DNA of 64,000 nt from assembly GCA_037141835.1 (NCBI GenBank), contig JBAXBU010000004.1, forward strand, positions 1-64,000, written 5' to 3'. The DNA is from Fimbriimonas sp037141835 (GTDB lineage Bacteria; Armatimonadota; Fimbriimonadia; Fimbriimonadales; Fimbriimonadaceae). The notes under the pieces are model-generated. The model ran no database searches. It saw only the letters and a list, made by a program, of their open reading frames with translations, and had not been told where the DNA came from. Below, piece by piece: positions 1-8,403 of the stretch (position 1 is its first letter; each line of letters starts with the position of its first letter). The position numbers were made by a program, and so were the translations under genes.

Positions 1-2
1 CT

Positions 3-740
3 CGACACGTCGAGATTCAAGTTTTTGGCGACTCATTTGGCAACATGGTTTACCTGGGAGAACGAGAATGTTCGATCCAAAACCTTCGCCACCAAAAGAT
101 CATCGAAGAAGCCCCTTTTGCTCAATTGCCAGACCGTATTCGCAAGAAGATGGGCGAAGCCGCCGTTCGGGTTGCCAAAAGTGTTGGCTACCAAAATGCC
201 GGAACCGTCGAATTTTTGGTGGACGATAAGTACAACTTTTATTTCTTAGAGATGAACACAAGACTTCAGGTAGAGCATCCAGTTACCGAAGAAGTTACTG
301 GTATTGATCTAGTCCACCTCATGCTTCGAACCACCAGCGGAGAAAGACTTCCGATCACCCAAAAGAACGTAGAACTGACTGGGCACTCGATTGAGGTACG
401 GATTACTGCCCAAGATCCGGACAACGATTTCTCACCGTCGACCGGAACTATCACCGGTTGGAGAACCCCAATGGGGCGCGGTGTTCGAATGGAAAGTCAT
501 TGCTATGCGGGCTTTGTGGTCTCACCTTACTACGACCCACTGTTGGCTAAGCTGATTGTCTGGGGCGAAGATCGGGCAACCGCCGTAACGAAGATGCAGG
601 CTGCTCTTCATGAGTTTGAAGTTGAGGGCATTTCCACCAATATCCCGTTCTTAAGAAGATTGGTGAGTACTCCATCCTATGTCGCGGGCAACTTCGACAC
701 TGGTTTTGTTCCCAAGTTTCTTGATGGTGAGGCGGTCTGA
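3..740 (+). CDS. accC: Biotin carboxylase (acetyl-CoA carboxylase subunit), 5'-truncated
   Basis: This is the C-terminal half of the biotin carboxylase subunit, which carboxylates biotin on BCCP with ATP and bicarbonate in the first step of fatty acid synthesis in the cytoplasm. The frame is open from the window edge and reads R-H-V-E-I-Q before any ATG, so the start lies outside. The hallmark FLEMNTRLQVEHPVTE is present, carrying the catalytic Glu, Asn and Arg residues, followed by the C-terminal biotin carboxylase domain. The visible 245 residues fit the second half of a protein of about 450 residues. nusB follows 20 bp downstream on the same strand, so they are probably cotranscribed. Confidence 0.95.
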   Translation, partial: RHVEIQVFGDSFGNMVYLGERECSIQNLRHQKIIEEAPFAQLPDRIRKKMGEAAVRVAKSVGYQNAGTVEFLVDDKYNFYFLEMNTRLQVEHPVTEEVTGIDLVHLMLRTTSGERLPITQKNVELTGHSIEVRITAQDPDNDFSPSTGTITGWRTPMGRGVRMESHCYAGFVVSPYYDPLLAKLIVWGEDRATAVTKMQAALHEFEVEGISTNIPFLRRLVSTPSYVAGNFDTGFVPKFLDGEAV

Positions 741-760
741 GTCCGTTCGGCTGGCGTCGG

Positions 761-1375
761 ATGGCAAGGGAATGTGCGGTACGCGCTCTGTACACCGCAG
801 ATCTTGGCCAAGGTTCGTTAGCGGATGCTTTGAACCTAACTTTGGATTCATTTGGCGATGAGGAACAGTCAGATGGCTTGACTGGCGCGTCTGAATTAAA
901 CGAAGGGACCCTTGAATTAGTCTTCAAATTCGCTACATCGCTTGCAGAAGGGACCTGGCGAGGAAGAGTAGCGATTGATCGGATGATCTCGGCTGCGATT
1001 CCCGATTACGAATTTAGCCGCCTAGCGTTGATTGATCGAAGCATCCTTCGCTTGGCGCTGTTCGAGCTCCAGAACTATCCCTATATTCCTCCGGCGGTAA
1101 CTCTGAACGAAGCCATTGAAATGGCGAAAAAGTACTCAACCACCGAAAGCGGGAAGTTCGTCAATGGTGTTCTGCACACCTTGCTCAATCAGACCGAGAA
1201 GGCAAACTATGACCAAAAGTCTGCTCCAGTTGATCCGGACTTGGGAGAAATGGAAAAGATTTCAAAAAACCCTGTGTTAGTTATTGAAGAAGAAACGGTA
1301 GAGGCTGACTCGGAAGAAGGGAAGATTGCTTCTCGATACGGAGTTTGGAAGAACCGGAGAGACGACAAAAAATGA
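761..1375 (+). CDS. nusB: Transcription antitermination factor NusB with C-terminal extension
   Basis: NusB binds boxA RNA together with NusE (S10) in rRNA antitermination. The N-terminus MARECAVRALYTADLGQG and the later block (IDRSILRLALFEL, then PPAVTLNEAIEMAKKYS, then KFVNGVLHTLL) are the conserved helical bundle of the family. At 204 residues the protein is longer than the usual 130-160. The excess is an acidic tail of about 60 residues after the FVNGVL block, of unknown role. Its TGA overlaps the ATG of folD (ATGA at 1372-1375), which implies translational coupling. It lies 20 bp after accC. Confidence 0.9.
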   Translation: MARECAVRALYTADLGQGSLADALNLTLDSFGDEEQSDGLTGASELNEGTLELVFKFATSLAEGTWRGRVAIDRMISAAIPDYEFSRLALIDRSILRLALFELQNYPYIPPAVTLNEAIEMAKKYSTTESGKFVNGVLHTLLNQTEKANYDQKSAPVDPDLGEMEKISKNPVLVIEEETVEADSEEGKIASRYGVWKNRRDDKK

Positions 1376-2217
1376 TCCTAGACGGTCTTGCATTATCAAA
1401 AGAGTTTAGAGCCGAACTAAAAGTTCGGGTTGATTTGCTTCGTTCAAAAGGCGTTGTTCCGAGGCTAGATGTCATCGTTGCCGCCCAAGACCCATCCTCG
1501 GTCAAGTACGTGGCAATGAAGAAAAAGTGGGCTGAGGCGATTGGAGTAACTGGAGAATCCTACGATGTCACCTCCGAAACCACTCAGTCTGAGTTGATTG
1601 AGTTGATCTACAAACTCAATGCCGATACAAAAGTTCATGGCGTGTTGTTACAACATCCATTGCCCAAGCATCTGGACGAAGATGAAGCGTTGTTGGCCCT
1701 GGGTTCACAAAAAGATGTCGATGGAATCACTCCCCAGTCTCTCGGTCGCTTAACTGCCGGGCTTCCTGGGTTCCGGTGTGCAACACCACTAGGAATCACC
1801 AAGATTTTGGATCACTACGGAATTGACTGCACTGGCAAGCGAGCATTGGTCATCGGTCGAAGTCATATTCTCGGAAAGCCAATGGCATTGATGTTATTGG
1901 AACGCAACGCAACGGTCACGATTGCTCACTCGAAGACGGTGGATCTTGCCGATCGATGCCGAGAAGCCGACATTTTAGTTGCCGCGGTTGGTCGTGCTGA
2001 GATGGTTCGAGGCGATTGGATAAAGCCCGGAGCTACTGTCATTGATGCCGGATATAACAAAGTAGAAGGAAAAAGCGGCGATGTTGGGGATGTTCATTTC
2101 GAATCCGCTGTTGAAGTAGCTGGCGCGATCACGCCGGTCCCAGGTGGAGTTGGACCGATGACGGTGGCGAGCCTGTTAAGCAATGCAGTTGACGCGGCAG
2201 AAAAAATGGTTTCGTAG
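1372..2217 (+). CDS. folD: Bifunctional methylenetetrahydrofolate dehydrogenase / cyclohydrolase FolD
   Basis: FolD interconverts 5,10-methylene-, methenyl- and 10-formyl-THF in cytoplasmic one-carbon metabolism. The 281-residue product has the family landmarks: SVKYVAMKKKWAEAIG, containing the YxxxK catalytic Tyr and Lys; QHPLP and KDVDGI in the folate site; GRSHILGKPMA for NADP binding; and VPGGVGPMTVASLL near the C-terminus. I chose the ATG at 1372 because it overlaps the nusB stop and gives the usual FolD N-terminus (MILDG). An in-frame ATG exists 27 bases further upstream but would add residues inside nusB. Length is normal for the family. Confidence 0.95.
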   Translation: MILDGLALSKEFRAELKVRVDLLRSKGVVPRLDVIVAAQDPSSVKYVAMKKKWAEAIGVTGESYDVTSETTQSELIELIYKLNADTKVHGVLLQHPLPKHLDEDEALLALGSQKDVDGITPQSLGRLTAGLPGFRCATPLGITKILDHYGIDCTGKRALVIGRSHILGKPMALMLLERNATVTIAHSKTVDLADRCREADILVAAVGRAEMVRGDWIKPGATVIDAGYNKVEGKSGDVGDVHFESAVEVAGAITPVPGGVGPMTVASLLSNAVDAAEKMVS

Positions 2218-3061
2218 ATTGATTCTGTTCATGGTGGGGCTGTTGCTCGCCTATATTCTGCTGTGCTTTTGGGTGGCTAACTCAATCATCAATGCTCCTC
2301 GGAGCGTTCCGATGATGCCTAAACAGTTCGTGGTGTGGGAGCCTGTTCCAAAGGTTCCTGCTTGGGTATCTCCCGCGGTGGCCCAAGGTAAAGCCAAGAA
2401 CGTCTTCATCCTTTCTCATGGAATTAAGGCGGATAGATACTTCTTTGCGGACACGGCTCGGGAACTGGTCAGTCGGGGCTACGATGTTGTTTTGCTACCA
2501 ATGCCCGGTCACGACGAGAGTCCAGATCAGTACCTCGGGTTCGGTCCCAAAGAAGCAAAGTTGATCAAGAAGACAGTGGATGTTCTCAAAGCAGACCATG
2601 TTGTCCTGGTTGGCTGCTCGCTAGGTGGAGCGTCGACTTGGCTTGCTTCCGATCATCCAAAAGTGGATGGCGTCGTCACGGAGAGCGCGTTTAGTCATCT
2701 TGAGCCGATTACTCATATCTGGCTTGATCGGGCTTTTCCCGGTGGTTCAACCGTCTTTCGTCCCGTCATATGGATTGTGTCCGGGAAGTTGCACATCAAT
2801 CCGAGTGAGGTCAATCCTGCAGAAACTGCCGCCAAGTGGGATCATCGCAAACCGGCCTTGGTCATGCATGCTGGCAATGACCTGCTCATACCAATTGCCC
2901 AAGGTCACGAATTGGCAGATGTGTCGGGTGCTGAGTTTTGGGAAGTGCCGGGACGAAGCCACGCCCAATGTCAGGACGTCGGGAAGGAGTACGTGGATCG
3001 GATTGAAGGCGTGATGAAACGGGTCCTCCAAATCTCCCTCACTGTGAAGCAACCAGAATAA
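2183..3061 (+). CDS. Membrane-anchored alpha/beta hydrolase
   Basis: This is a serine hydrolase of the alpha/beta fold with unknown substrate. A single hydrophobic segment follows a basic N-terminus (QKKWFRRLILFMVGLLLAYILLCFWVA, given here only as landmark positions 7-33), so the catalytic domain is probably held outside the cytoplasmic membrane. The nucleophile elbow is VGCSLGGAS with Ser146. HAGNDLLIP (acid region) and GRSHAQC (His) lie in the expected order further on. The chosen start overlaps the 3' end of folD by 35 nt. An ATG at 2231 would shorten the anchor. It is likely cotranscribed with folD. Confidence 0.75.
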   Translation: MQLTRQKKWFRRLILFMVGLLLAYILLCFWVANSIINAPRSVPMMPKQFVVWEPVPKVPAWVSPAVAQGKAKNVFILSHGIKADRYFFADTARELVSRGYDVVLLPMPGHDESPDQYLGFGPKEAKLIKKTVDVLKADHVVLVGCSLGGASTWLASDHPKVDGVVTESAFSHLEPITHIWLDRAFPGGSTVFRPVIWIVSGKLHINPSEVNPAETAAKWDHRKPALVMHAGNDLLIPIAQGHELADVSGAEFWEVPGRSHAQCQDVGKEYVDRIEGVMKRVLQISLTVKQPE

Positions 3062-3075
3062 AGGCTAGTGCTCGC

Positions 3076-3110
3076 CTTATCTCCCTCGCTGGTCGAGGGA
3101 GTCGGTGAGC
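3076..3110 (+). repeat. Left arm of 35-bp perfect inverted repeat
   Basis: This block matches the reverse complement of 3623-3657 at all 35 positions. Each arm contains its own small palindrome (CTCCCTCG / CGAGGGAG around a 5-nt loop). Together the arms bracket the DUF559 gene on the opposite strand. The pattern looks like the terminal repeats of a small mobile cassette. No transposase lies between the arms. Confidence 0.85.
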
Positions 3111-3187
3111 CGGGCCGTAGGGCGAACCGGTGGGAGTGGAAAAGGCTAACAATGCGATATACCAACATTCTCCTCCGGCTGTTCAAA

Positions 3188-3541
3188 CTACCTGCTCTCA
3201 GCAATTTCGGCGAGTCTGATATTTAAGTACTCAACGACGCTATTTGCATCAGTGAATATTGAACTTGCATTGATCCGAATAATGGTCAGGCCTTTCATCC
3301 TTAGAATTTTGTCTCGTCGCTGATCATAGGCTTCCTGTCCTTCGTGAATTCGCCCGTCAACTTCGATTGCAACTAAAAGCTCTCTAATATAGAAGTCTAA
3401 AAAATAACCTTCGAAGGGTTGCTGTCTTCTGACTCGGTAACCTAGTTGATCACGTCGAATAAGCTTCCAAAGAATGACCTCAGGTAGAGACATCTTTGAA
3501 CGCAATTCTCTTCCACGCCTAATTTTGTCTTCGTGATCCAT
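3188..3541 (-). CDS. DUF559 (Vsr-like) endonuclease-domain protein
   Basis: This is a small protein of the DUF559 family, related to very-short-patch-repair and restriction-endonuclease-like folds; its biological role is not established. The 117-residue product shows the family pattern: RRGRELRSKMSLPEVILW at the N-terminus, then YRVRRQQPFEGYFLDFYI with an acidic active-site residue, and VAIEVDGRIHEG, in which E, D and H are the presumed metal-site residues. I chose the ATG at 3541 because it gives the typical family N-terminus. A GTG at 3628 in the same frame would add 29 residues and would start inside the right repeat arm. The gene is isolated and bracketed by the 35-bp inverted repeat, which suggests acquisition. 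Confidence 0.8.
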   Translation of the reverse strand: MDHEDKIRRGRELRSKMSLPEVILWKLIRRDQLGYRVRRQQPFEGYFLDFYIRELLVAIEVDGRIHEGQEAYDQRRDKILRMKGLTIIRINASSIFTDANSVVEYLNIRLAEIAESR

Positions 3542-3622
3542 GATTGGAAGTTTGCTTGCAATACAGAAGGTGTCCACTCCCTCCGGTTCGCAATTCCTGG
3601 TCTTCCAAGTATGTCCTAACTT

Positions 3623-3657
3623 GCTCACCGACTCCCTCGACCAGCGAGGGAGATAAG
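3623..3657 (-). repeat. Right arm of 35-bp perfect inverted repeat
   Basis: This is the reverse complement of 3076-3110 with no mismatch. It sits about 80 bp upstream of the likely ATG of the DUF559 gene, so it could also carry that gene's promoter or act as a transcriptional boundary. Confidence 0.85.
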
Positions 3658-3712
3658 TTACCAGTTAAGACGCAACTTCTAGTGTAAGGAAATCGTTAGG
3701 TAGCTAAGGCTC

Positions 3713-4378
3713 ATGATTACCGCTACTATTCTCTCACTCTGCATACTTAAAACTCCTACCGCGTCAGCCAAAGACGTGTTCATGCAAACGATGGAACACT
3801 ACGCGAAATTGGACTCATTTTCGACCGATATTGAGCACGATTTTAGCTCGGGACTCTTTCCTGGAAAGTATAAACAGCACCTTGATTTTAAGAAGGGAAA
3901 GGGCTTTATGCTCGTTGTCATTCCCTCAAAAGGATCCGATGACAAGGACAAGATCGCACCAGATTTTTATTGTGACGGCGTTGATGTGACTACGGTGGGT
4001 CGGTTCGAGGGAACTAAGCCGATCAATAAAAACCCTAATTCGATGCCAGGTTACGAAGTGAGTGGTGGACTGATCATGACATGGTTACTCGACTCGCCGT
4101 CAAAGGGGTTATTCTCCAAGCCGCCTGAAGGAATTAAAGTCGACATCGGCTGGGGGAAACGGAAATCATGGCACAACGAGAAAGTTGACGAAATCACGTT
4201 CAAGATGACCGCTGGAGAGCAGACCCCGTTAGTTTCATTCTTTCTTGATCCTGAACATAAGAGGCCGGTTGGAAATGAATGGATTGCAAATGGCAAGGTG
4301 GGATTCATGATCTACCGGAACCCAAAAGAGAATCCTGCGGTGAATCCTGCGAAATTCAAACCCTCGGCAATAAGTTAG
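3713..4378 (+). CDS. Secreted protein, LolA-like fold suspected
   Basis: I do not firmly recognise this 221-residue protein. The N-terminus MITATILSLCILKTPTASAKD resembles a short cleavable signal with an A-x-A site, so export is likely. The mature part begins VFMQTMEHYAKLDSFSTDIEHDF, then a strand-rich body with FYCDGVDVTT. This resembles the LolA/LppX/DUF2092 type of lipoprotein-carrier fold, in which an N-terminal helix (a repeated Y..L.S) precedes a half beta-barrel. It stands alone, between the DUF559 cassette and alaS. The functional call is inference only. Confidence 0.55.
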   Translation: MITATILSLCILKTPTASAKDVFMQTMEHYAKLDSFSTDIEHDFSSGLFPGKYKQHLDFKKGKGFMLVVIPSKGSDDKDKIAPDFYCDGVDVTTVGRFEGTKPINKNPNSMPGYEVSGGLIMTWLLDSPSKGLFSKPPEGIKVDIGWGKRKSWHNEKVDEITFKMTAGEQTPLVSFFLDPEHKRPVGNEWIANGKVGFMIYRNPKENPAVNPAKFKPSAIS

Positions 4379-4383
4379 AGATG

Positions 4384-4422
4384 AATAGCTCAATAAACGA
4401 TATTGTCTATTGTTGAGCTATT
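4384..4422. terminator. Hairpin after the secreted-protein gene
   Basis: AATAGCTCAA at 4384-4393 pairs perfectly with TTGAGCTATT at 4413-4422 across a 19-nt loop. It lies 5 bp after the stop at 4378. There is no T-run, so an intrinsic terminator is only one possibility. The rest of the 4379-4639 gap shows nothing I can name; the alaS promoter must lie there. Confidence 0.35.
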
Positions 4423-4639
4423 GAGTGCATGACTTGTACCAAGGCTCTTGCCCCTATTTTCATACGCTAAATACTTGGCTATCTTCTGGCTGACGGCTTT
4501 TTAATTTTTGAAGTTTTCCCGTTTCCAGACTCAAACTTTGTCAAGTTTGCTGATATTGGAACGCTGACTGCAGACAAATTTGGTGCCAACCGTCGGTCGC
4601 CAACTGCCGCCTGACGCATAAACCTGCCAAAATGAACCT

Positions 4640-7387
4640 ATGACCGTTCGCGAGCTGCGAGAGAAATACCTCCGCTTTTTTGAGAGCCAAGGACACACGA
4701 TCCATGATTCTGGGTCGTTGATCCCCATCGACGTCACTGGACGTCTAGACGAAAGCCTGCTCTTTAATGGCGCGGGAATGATCCAGTTCAAACCCTATTT
4801 CCGTGGGATCGCGACCCCTCCACACAAGCGGCTGGTCACCGCCCAAAAGTGCGTCCGAACGGGAGACATCGAGGAAGTTGGCGATGAAAGTCACCTCACC
4901 TTCTTCGAGATGCTCGGCAATTTTAGTTTCGGAGATTATTTCAAGGCAGAAGCCATTGCTTACTCGTGGGAATTCCTGACCAGCAAAGAATGGCTTGGTC
5001 TTGACCCAAAACGACTCTCATTCACCGTCTTCGAAGATGACGATGAAGCCTATTCCAGTTGGTCATCTCATATCTCGCAAGCGGGAATTGATCCAACGAC
5101 AAGAATTTTTCGACTAGGCGATGAGACCAACTATTGGCCGGCCGGTTCTTTCAGTAAAGGACCTCCTGGTCCGTGCGGACCCAATTCGGAGATGTTCTAC
5201 TGGACGAATCCAGAGACCGTACCGGGAACCCAAGCTGGCGATTATTCGCGAGATCAGTGGATCGCCGACGATGAAGCCAAAAACTGGTTAGAGATTTGGA
5301 ACGACGTTTTCATTCAGTTTGAATGGCAAGGCAACTTACGTAATCCGGAGCGACCGTCGGATGGATGGGAGAAGACAGGAATGCCGAACTTACCGTTTAA
5401 ATCGATCGATACGGGAATGGGAATGGAGCGCACCGTCGCAGTTCTGGAAGGCAAAAGCTCGGTCTACGACACCGATGCGTTTACGGCGATCTTGGCGAAG
5501 ATTGATGCATTGCGGGGAGCTCGTACCGATTCGGGAACCCTCACCCCTACCCCTCTCCCTCCCAAAGAGCAAGGAGAGGGAACCGATGTCCAAATGGCTC
5601 GTCGAGTCATCGCCGACCATATCCGCACATCCTGCTTCTGCATCGCCGATGGCATCATGCCAGCAAACAACGGACGCGGCTATGTCCTGCGTCGTCTGAT
5701 TCGACGGGCAGTTCTGAAAGGTCAACGAGTGCTTGGTTTTAACGACCTGTTCATGCATGAAGTCGCCGATGCAGTGATCGATACGTTCGGAGATCACTAC
5801 AAGGAGCTGAAAGAACGAAAATCAATCATTGAGGAAACGCTCAAGAGCGAAGAAGATTTGTTTAGGCGGACACTTCACCGCGGTTCCGAACTCCTCGAAG
5901 ATGAATTAGCGAAGTCCAAAGGAATGCTCACTGGTGCCATGGCTTTTCAACTTTATGACACTTTCGGATTTCCACTTGAAGTGACCCAAGAAATTTGCTC
6001 TGAAAAGAACGTAACTGTTGATCTTGAAGGCTATGAAGGTGCCATGAAGGAGGCTCAGGAACGGTCACGAGGAGCCCAAGGTGAAAAGTCTGCATACGGC
6101 GATCTCGCATCCGAAGATGAGCATGCCACACCAGATGCACCAACTGAAACTGAATTCCTCGGATACCAAAATGTGCATGGAACGGCGACTCTTGTTCGCG
6201 TACGACCAAGCACTCAAGGCAAATATCGTATCGCCCTCGACCAAACTCCGTTCTACGGTGAATCTGGAGGACAAACTGGCGACACTGGTGAACTCCGCGT
6301 CAACGGAAACCTGCTGATCGTCGAAAACACAACCAAGAGTTCTGGCACGTTCTGGCACGAAGTCATTGGTACCGATGTCGAGAGTTTGCTCGGCAAACCA
6401 GTCGAAGCGACGGTTGATGCCAAGCGACGAGCCCGAATCAAGCGCAACCACACTGCGACTCACCTGCTTCAAGCTGCTCTGCGCCAAGTCTTAGGAACCA
6501 CGGTCACCCAAGCTGGTTCATACGTGGGCCCCGACAACCTGCGTTTTGACTTCACTTACGGGAAAGGAATGACATCGGCTGAAATCGCCGAGGTCGAGCA
6601 AATTGTCAACGAGCAGGCTCTCGCCAACACCTCGGTTACGACTTATGTTGACCTCCCAATTGACGAAGCCCGAGCCAAAGGTGCGATGGCGCTGTTTGGC
6701 GAGAAGTACGGTGACAAGGTTCGCATGGTCGAGATCGGCGAATTCAGCAAAGAATTATGTGGTGGAACTCATGTCCGGACTACCGGCGAAATCGGACTCT
6801 TCAAGATCGTAAGCGAAAGCTCGGCGGCTTCCGGTGTTCGACGAATCGAAGCGATTACCGGCGAAGCGGCATACGAACTGTTCCGCAACGAAACCGAGGC
6901 AATCAAGCAAGCTGCAGGACTGCTGAAGGCCAATCCGAAGGAACTGGTCAGCGCGGTCGAACGAACCGTCGATCAGCTCAAGGACGAACGCAAGAAGCGC
7001 GAAAAGGCTGAGATGGCGGCAATGTCTGGTGGCAGTGCTGCCGCGAACGAAACCAAGTCGGTCAACGGTGTGGACTTTTACGTCAAGAACCTCGGCGATG
7101 CCGACCCTAAGGTCGCTAGTCAAGCGTTGGATAACGAAGCGAATGGTAAGCCGAACCAGGTCACTCTCCTCGCAGTTGTCAGCGACAAAGTTACGTTCAT
7201 GTGTAAGGTCGGACCCGACGCCCAAGCAAAGGGCGCTCACGCCGGAAACCTACTCAAAGAACTCGCACGAATCGCGGGTGGCGGTGGAGGCGGTCAGGCT
7301 GCATTTGCTACTGCAGGGGGACGTGACCCTAGCAAAGCTGAGGAGGCTTTGGCTGCGGCTGAAGCCGTTCTTGCTGGTCAAATTTAG
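4640..7387 (+). CDS. alaS: Alanine--tRNA ligase
   Basis: AlaRS charges tRNA-Ala and edits mischarged Ser or Gly. The 915-residue protein has the full class II synthetase domain (RELREKYLRFFESQGH and GMIQFKPYF near the N-terminus, then TGMGMERTVAVL). The editing-domain zinc motifs follow, NHTATHLLQAALRQVLG (HxxxH) and KELCGGTHV (CxxxH). The C-Ala part ends in a Gly-rich GGGGGGQAAFATAGG run and DPSKAEEALAAAEAVLAGQI. A proline-rich insertion (TLTPTPLPPKEQGEG, about residues 299-313) interrupts the loop before RRVIADHIRTS and is encoded by a DNA repeat. A diverged copy of the last codons recurs at 8404-8501. Confidence 0.97.
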   Translation: MTVRELREKYLRFFESQGHTIHDSGSLIPIDVTGRLDESLLFNGAGMIQFKPYFRGIATPPHKRLVTAQKCVRTGDIEEVGDESHLTFFEMLGNFSFGDYFKAEAIAYSWEFLTSKEWLGLDPKRLSFTVFEDDDEAYSSWSSHISQAGIDPTTRIFRLGDETNYWPAGSFSKGPPGPCGPNSEMFYWTNPETVPGTQAGDYSRDQWIADDEAKNWLEIWNDVFIQFEWQGNLRNPERPSDGWEKTGMPNLPFKSIDTGMGMERTVAVLEGKSSVYDTDAFTAILAKIDALRGARTDSGTLTPTPLPPKEQGEGTDVQMARRVIADHIRTSCFCIADGIMPANNGRGYVLRRLIRRAVLKGQRVLGFNDLFMHEVADAVIDTFGDHYKELKERKSIIEETLKSEEDLFRRTLHRGSELLEDELAKSKGMLTGAMAFQLYDTFGFPLEVTQEICSEKNVTVDLEGYEGAMKEAQERSRGAQGEKSAYGDLASEDEHATPDAPTETEFLGYQNVHGTATLVRVRPSTQGKYRIALDQTPFYGESGGQTGDTGELRVNGNLLIVENTTKSSGTFWHEVIGTDVESLLGKPVEATVDAKRRARIKRNHTATHLLQAALRQVLGTTVTQAGSYVGPDNLRFDFTYGKGMTSAEIAEVEQIVNEQALANTSVTTYVDLPIDEARAKGAMALFGEKYGDKVRMVEIGEFSKELCGGTHVRTTGEIGLFKIVSESSAASGVRRIEAITGEAAYELFRNETEAIKQAAGLLKANPKELVSAVERTVDQLKDERKKREKAEMAAMSGGSAAANETKSVNGVDFYVKNLGDADPKVASQALDNEANGKPNQVTLLAVVSDKVTFMCKVGPDAQAKGAHAGNLLKELARIAGGGGGGQAAFATAGGRDPSKAEEALAAAEAVLAGQI
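5537..5581. repeat. Pyrimidine-rich palindromic repeat inserted in alaS
   Basis: The DNA reads as a run of CCCTCACCCCTACCCCTCTC type followed by an inverted segment. CCCTCTCC.T (5551-5560) pairs with AGGAGAGGG (5572-5580). It is in frame and encodes TLTPTPLPPKEQGEG, a stretch unlike AlaRS. Repeats of this CCCTCACCCC..CCTCTCCC kind are widely scattered in many bacterial genomes, which is recalled knowledge and not checked here. Confidence 0.65.
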
Positions 7388-7407
7388 GCTCCTTGAAAAT
7401 TTATTAT

Positions 7408-7436
7408 GGGAGTGCAACGCAGGAGTTAGCACTCCC
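7408..7436. terminator. Hairpin between alaS and the convergent orphan gene
   Basis: GGGAGTGC (7408-7415) pairs perfectly with GCACTCCC (7429-7436) around a 13-nt loop, 20 bp past the alaS stop and 32 bp before the stop of the convergent gene. No T-run follows on either strand, so the terminator call is modest. Confidence 0.4.
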
Positions 7437-7468
7437 AAAGGAATCCTAACAGCGTATGTGCTCCCTGT

Positions 7469-8380
7469 TCATCTTCGAGACTCGAAATGCTCAAGTCCCT
7501 TTGGCAAGGGCACAGTTTGTTCGATTGTTTTCAGATCAGGGTTCAGGCGAACGATTTCGTTTGCCGTTTCCGCACTTTCAGCGAATGGTGAACTGTTCCC
7601 CTCATGTCGATGTCCCCATATCGCGCCATTGTAGACAACGGCGCTGCTAAGGCGCCCCTTCATTGGCAAGGATTCGAATCGATTCTCCTTTCGGTACCAT
7701 TTCTTCACATATTTGGCATCATTGAAGACATGAACGGGAATCAAAAACTCATCCCGGTTAAGCATGACTACTTCAAATTCATACCTTTCCGGAATGTCAA
7801 CCTCAAATTCGTCAATGCCGTCCAGCGCGCAAACAAGGAGTCGAGGTTTATGAGGATCATTCATGATATGAGAAACAAAGTACTTGCCGTCAAGAGAGAC
7901 TGAATGGAAACCAAATCCGGCGTGATCTGGTGTGGAAATTTGCCGATACCCATTGATTTGGTCCCATCTCCAAATCGATTCTTCTTCACCTTTCGATGCA
8001 TTGAAAACAAGTATCTTGCGGGTTGCGAGCCATTGATAATCCCAGGCACGACCATAAGACTTTGGAAACGGATAGACCTTGCCGCGGTATCCGACTTTTA
8101 GTTGATCATGATCGAAGTCAATGCTTGGCTTGTCGATGGCTTGAATTGACTTGGTCAAGTCGAATTGACCTCCACCATGCGAGAAATCCAAGTAAATTTC
8201 TATACCATCGGTTCGCAGTTCACCGACGACCTCGTACCCCTGAAACTCAATCCCAGGTGGGAGTAAATGGACGGTTGCGCCCTGCTTTGTCGCTTTGAGA
8301 TACAAGTTCGTTACGAGGCCACATATAAGCGCCACTGGCGCTAGGGCAAACCACCACTTCTTGCTTTTACGAAATCTCAA
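7469..8380 (-). CDS. Membrane-anchored protein of unknown function
   Basis: I do not recognise this 303-residue protein. A basic N-terminus and one hydrophobic segment (FALAPVALICGLVTNLYL, about residues 11-28) predict an anchored, mostly extracytoplasmic product. The remainder is strand-rich with Trp and Gly patches (WRWDQINGYRQIS, HSVSLDGKYFVSHI, ILVFNASKGEEES), which recalls beta-propeller blade spacing without a clear repeat. The start is TTG at 8380. The gene runs against alaS and sits exactly between the functional alaS 3' end and the decayed copy of that end, so it looks inserted at this spot. Confidence 0.6.
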   Translation of the reverse strand: MRFRKSKKWWFALAPVALICGLVTNLYLKATKQGATVHLLPPGIEFQGYEVVGELRTDGIEIYLDFSHGGGQFDLTKSIQAIDKPSIDFDHDQLKVGYRGKVYPFPKSYGRAWDYQWLATRKILVFNASKGEEESIWRWDQINGYRQISTPDHAGFGFHSVSLDGKYFVSHIMNDPHKPRLLVCALDGIDEFEVDIPERYEFEVVMLNRDEFLIPVHVFNDAKYVKKWYRKENRFESLPMKGRLSSAVVYNGAIWGHRHEGNSSPFAESAETANEIVRLNPDLKTIEQTVPLPKGLEHFESRR

Positions 8381-8403
8381 GTGATGTTATCGTACAACAC
8401 TTT

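Noticed and set aside
1345..1371. Extended folD start (ATG 1345)
   Set aside because: The extra residues overlap nusB and lie before the normal FolD N-terminus; ATG 1372 overlaps the nusB stop in the usual ATGA way.
6755..7240. 161-codon minus-strand frame inside alaS
   Set aside because: Antisense shadow of alaS; its Cys- and Leu-rich translation shows no fold or motif.
7670..7695. GGATTCGAATCGATT, T-loop-like sequence
   Set aside because: No cloverleaf around it; it is antisense to the coding sequence of the 303-residue protein.
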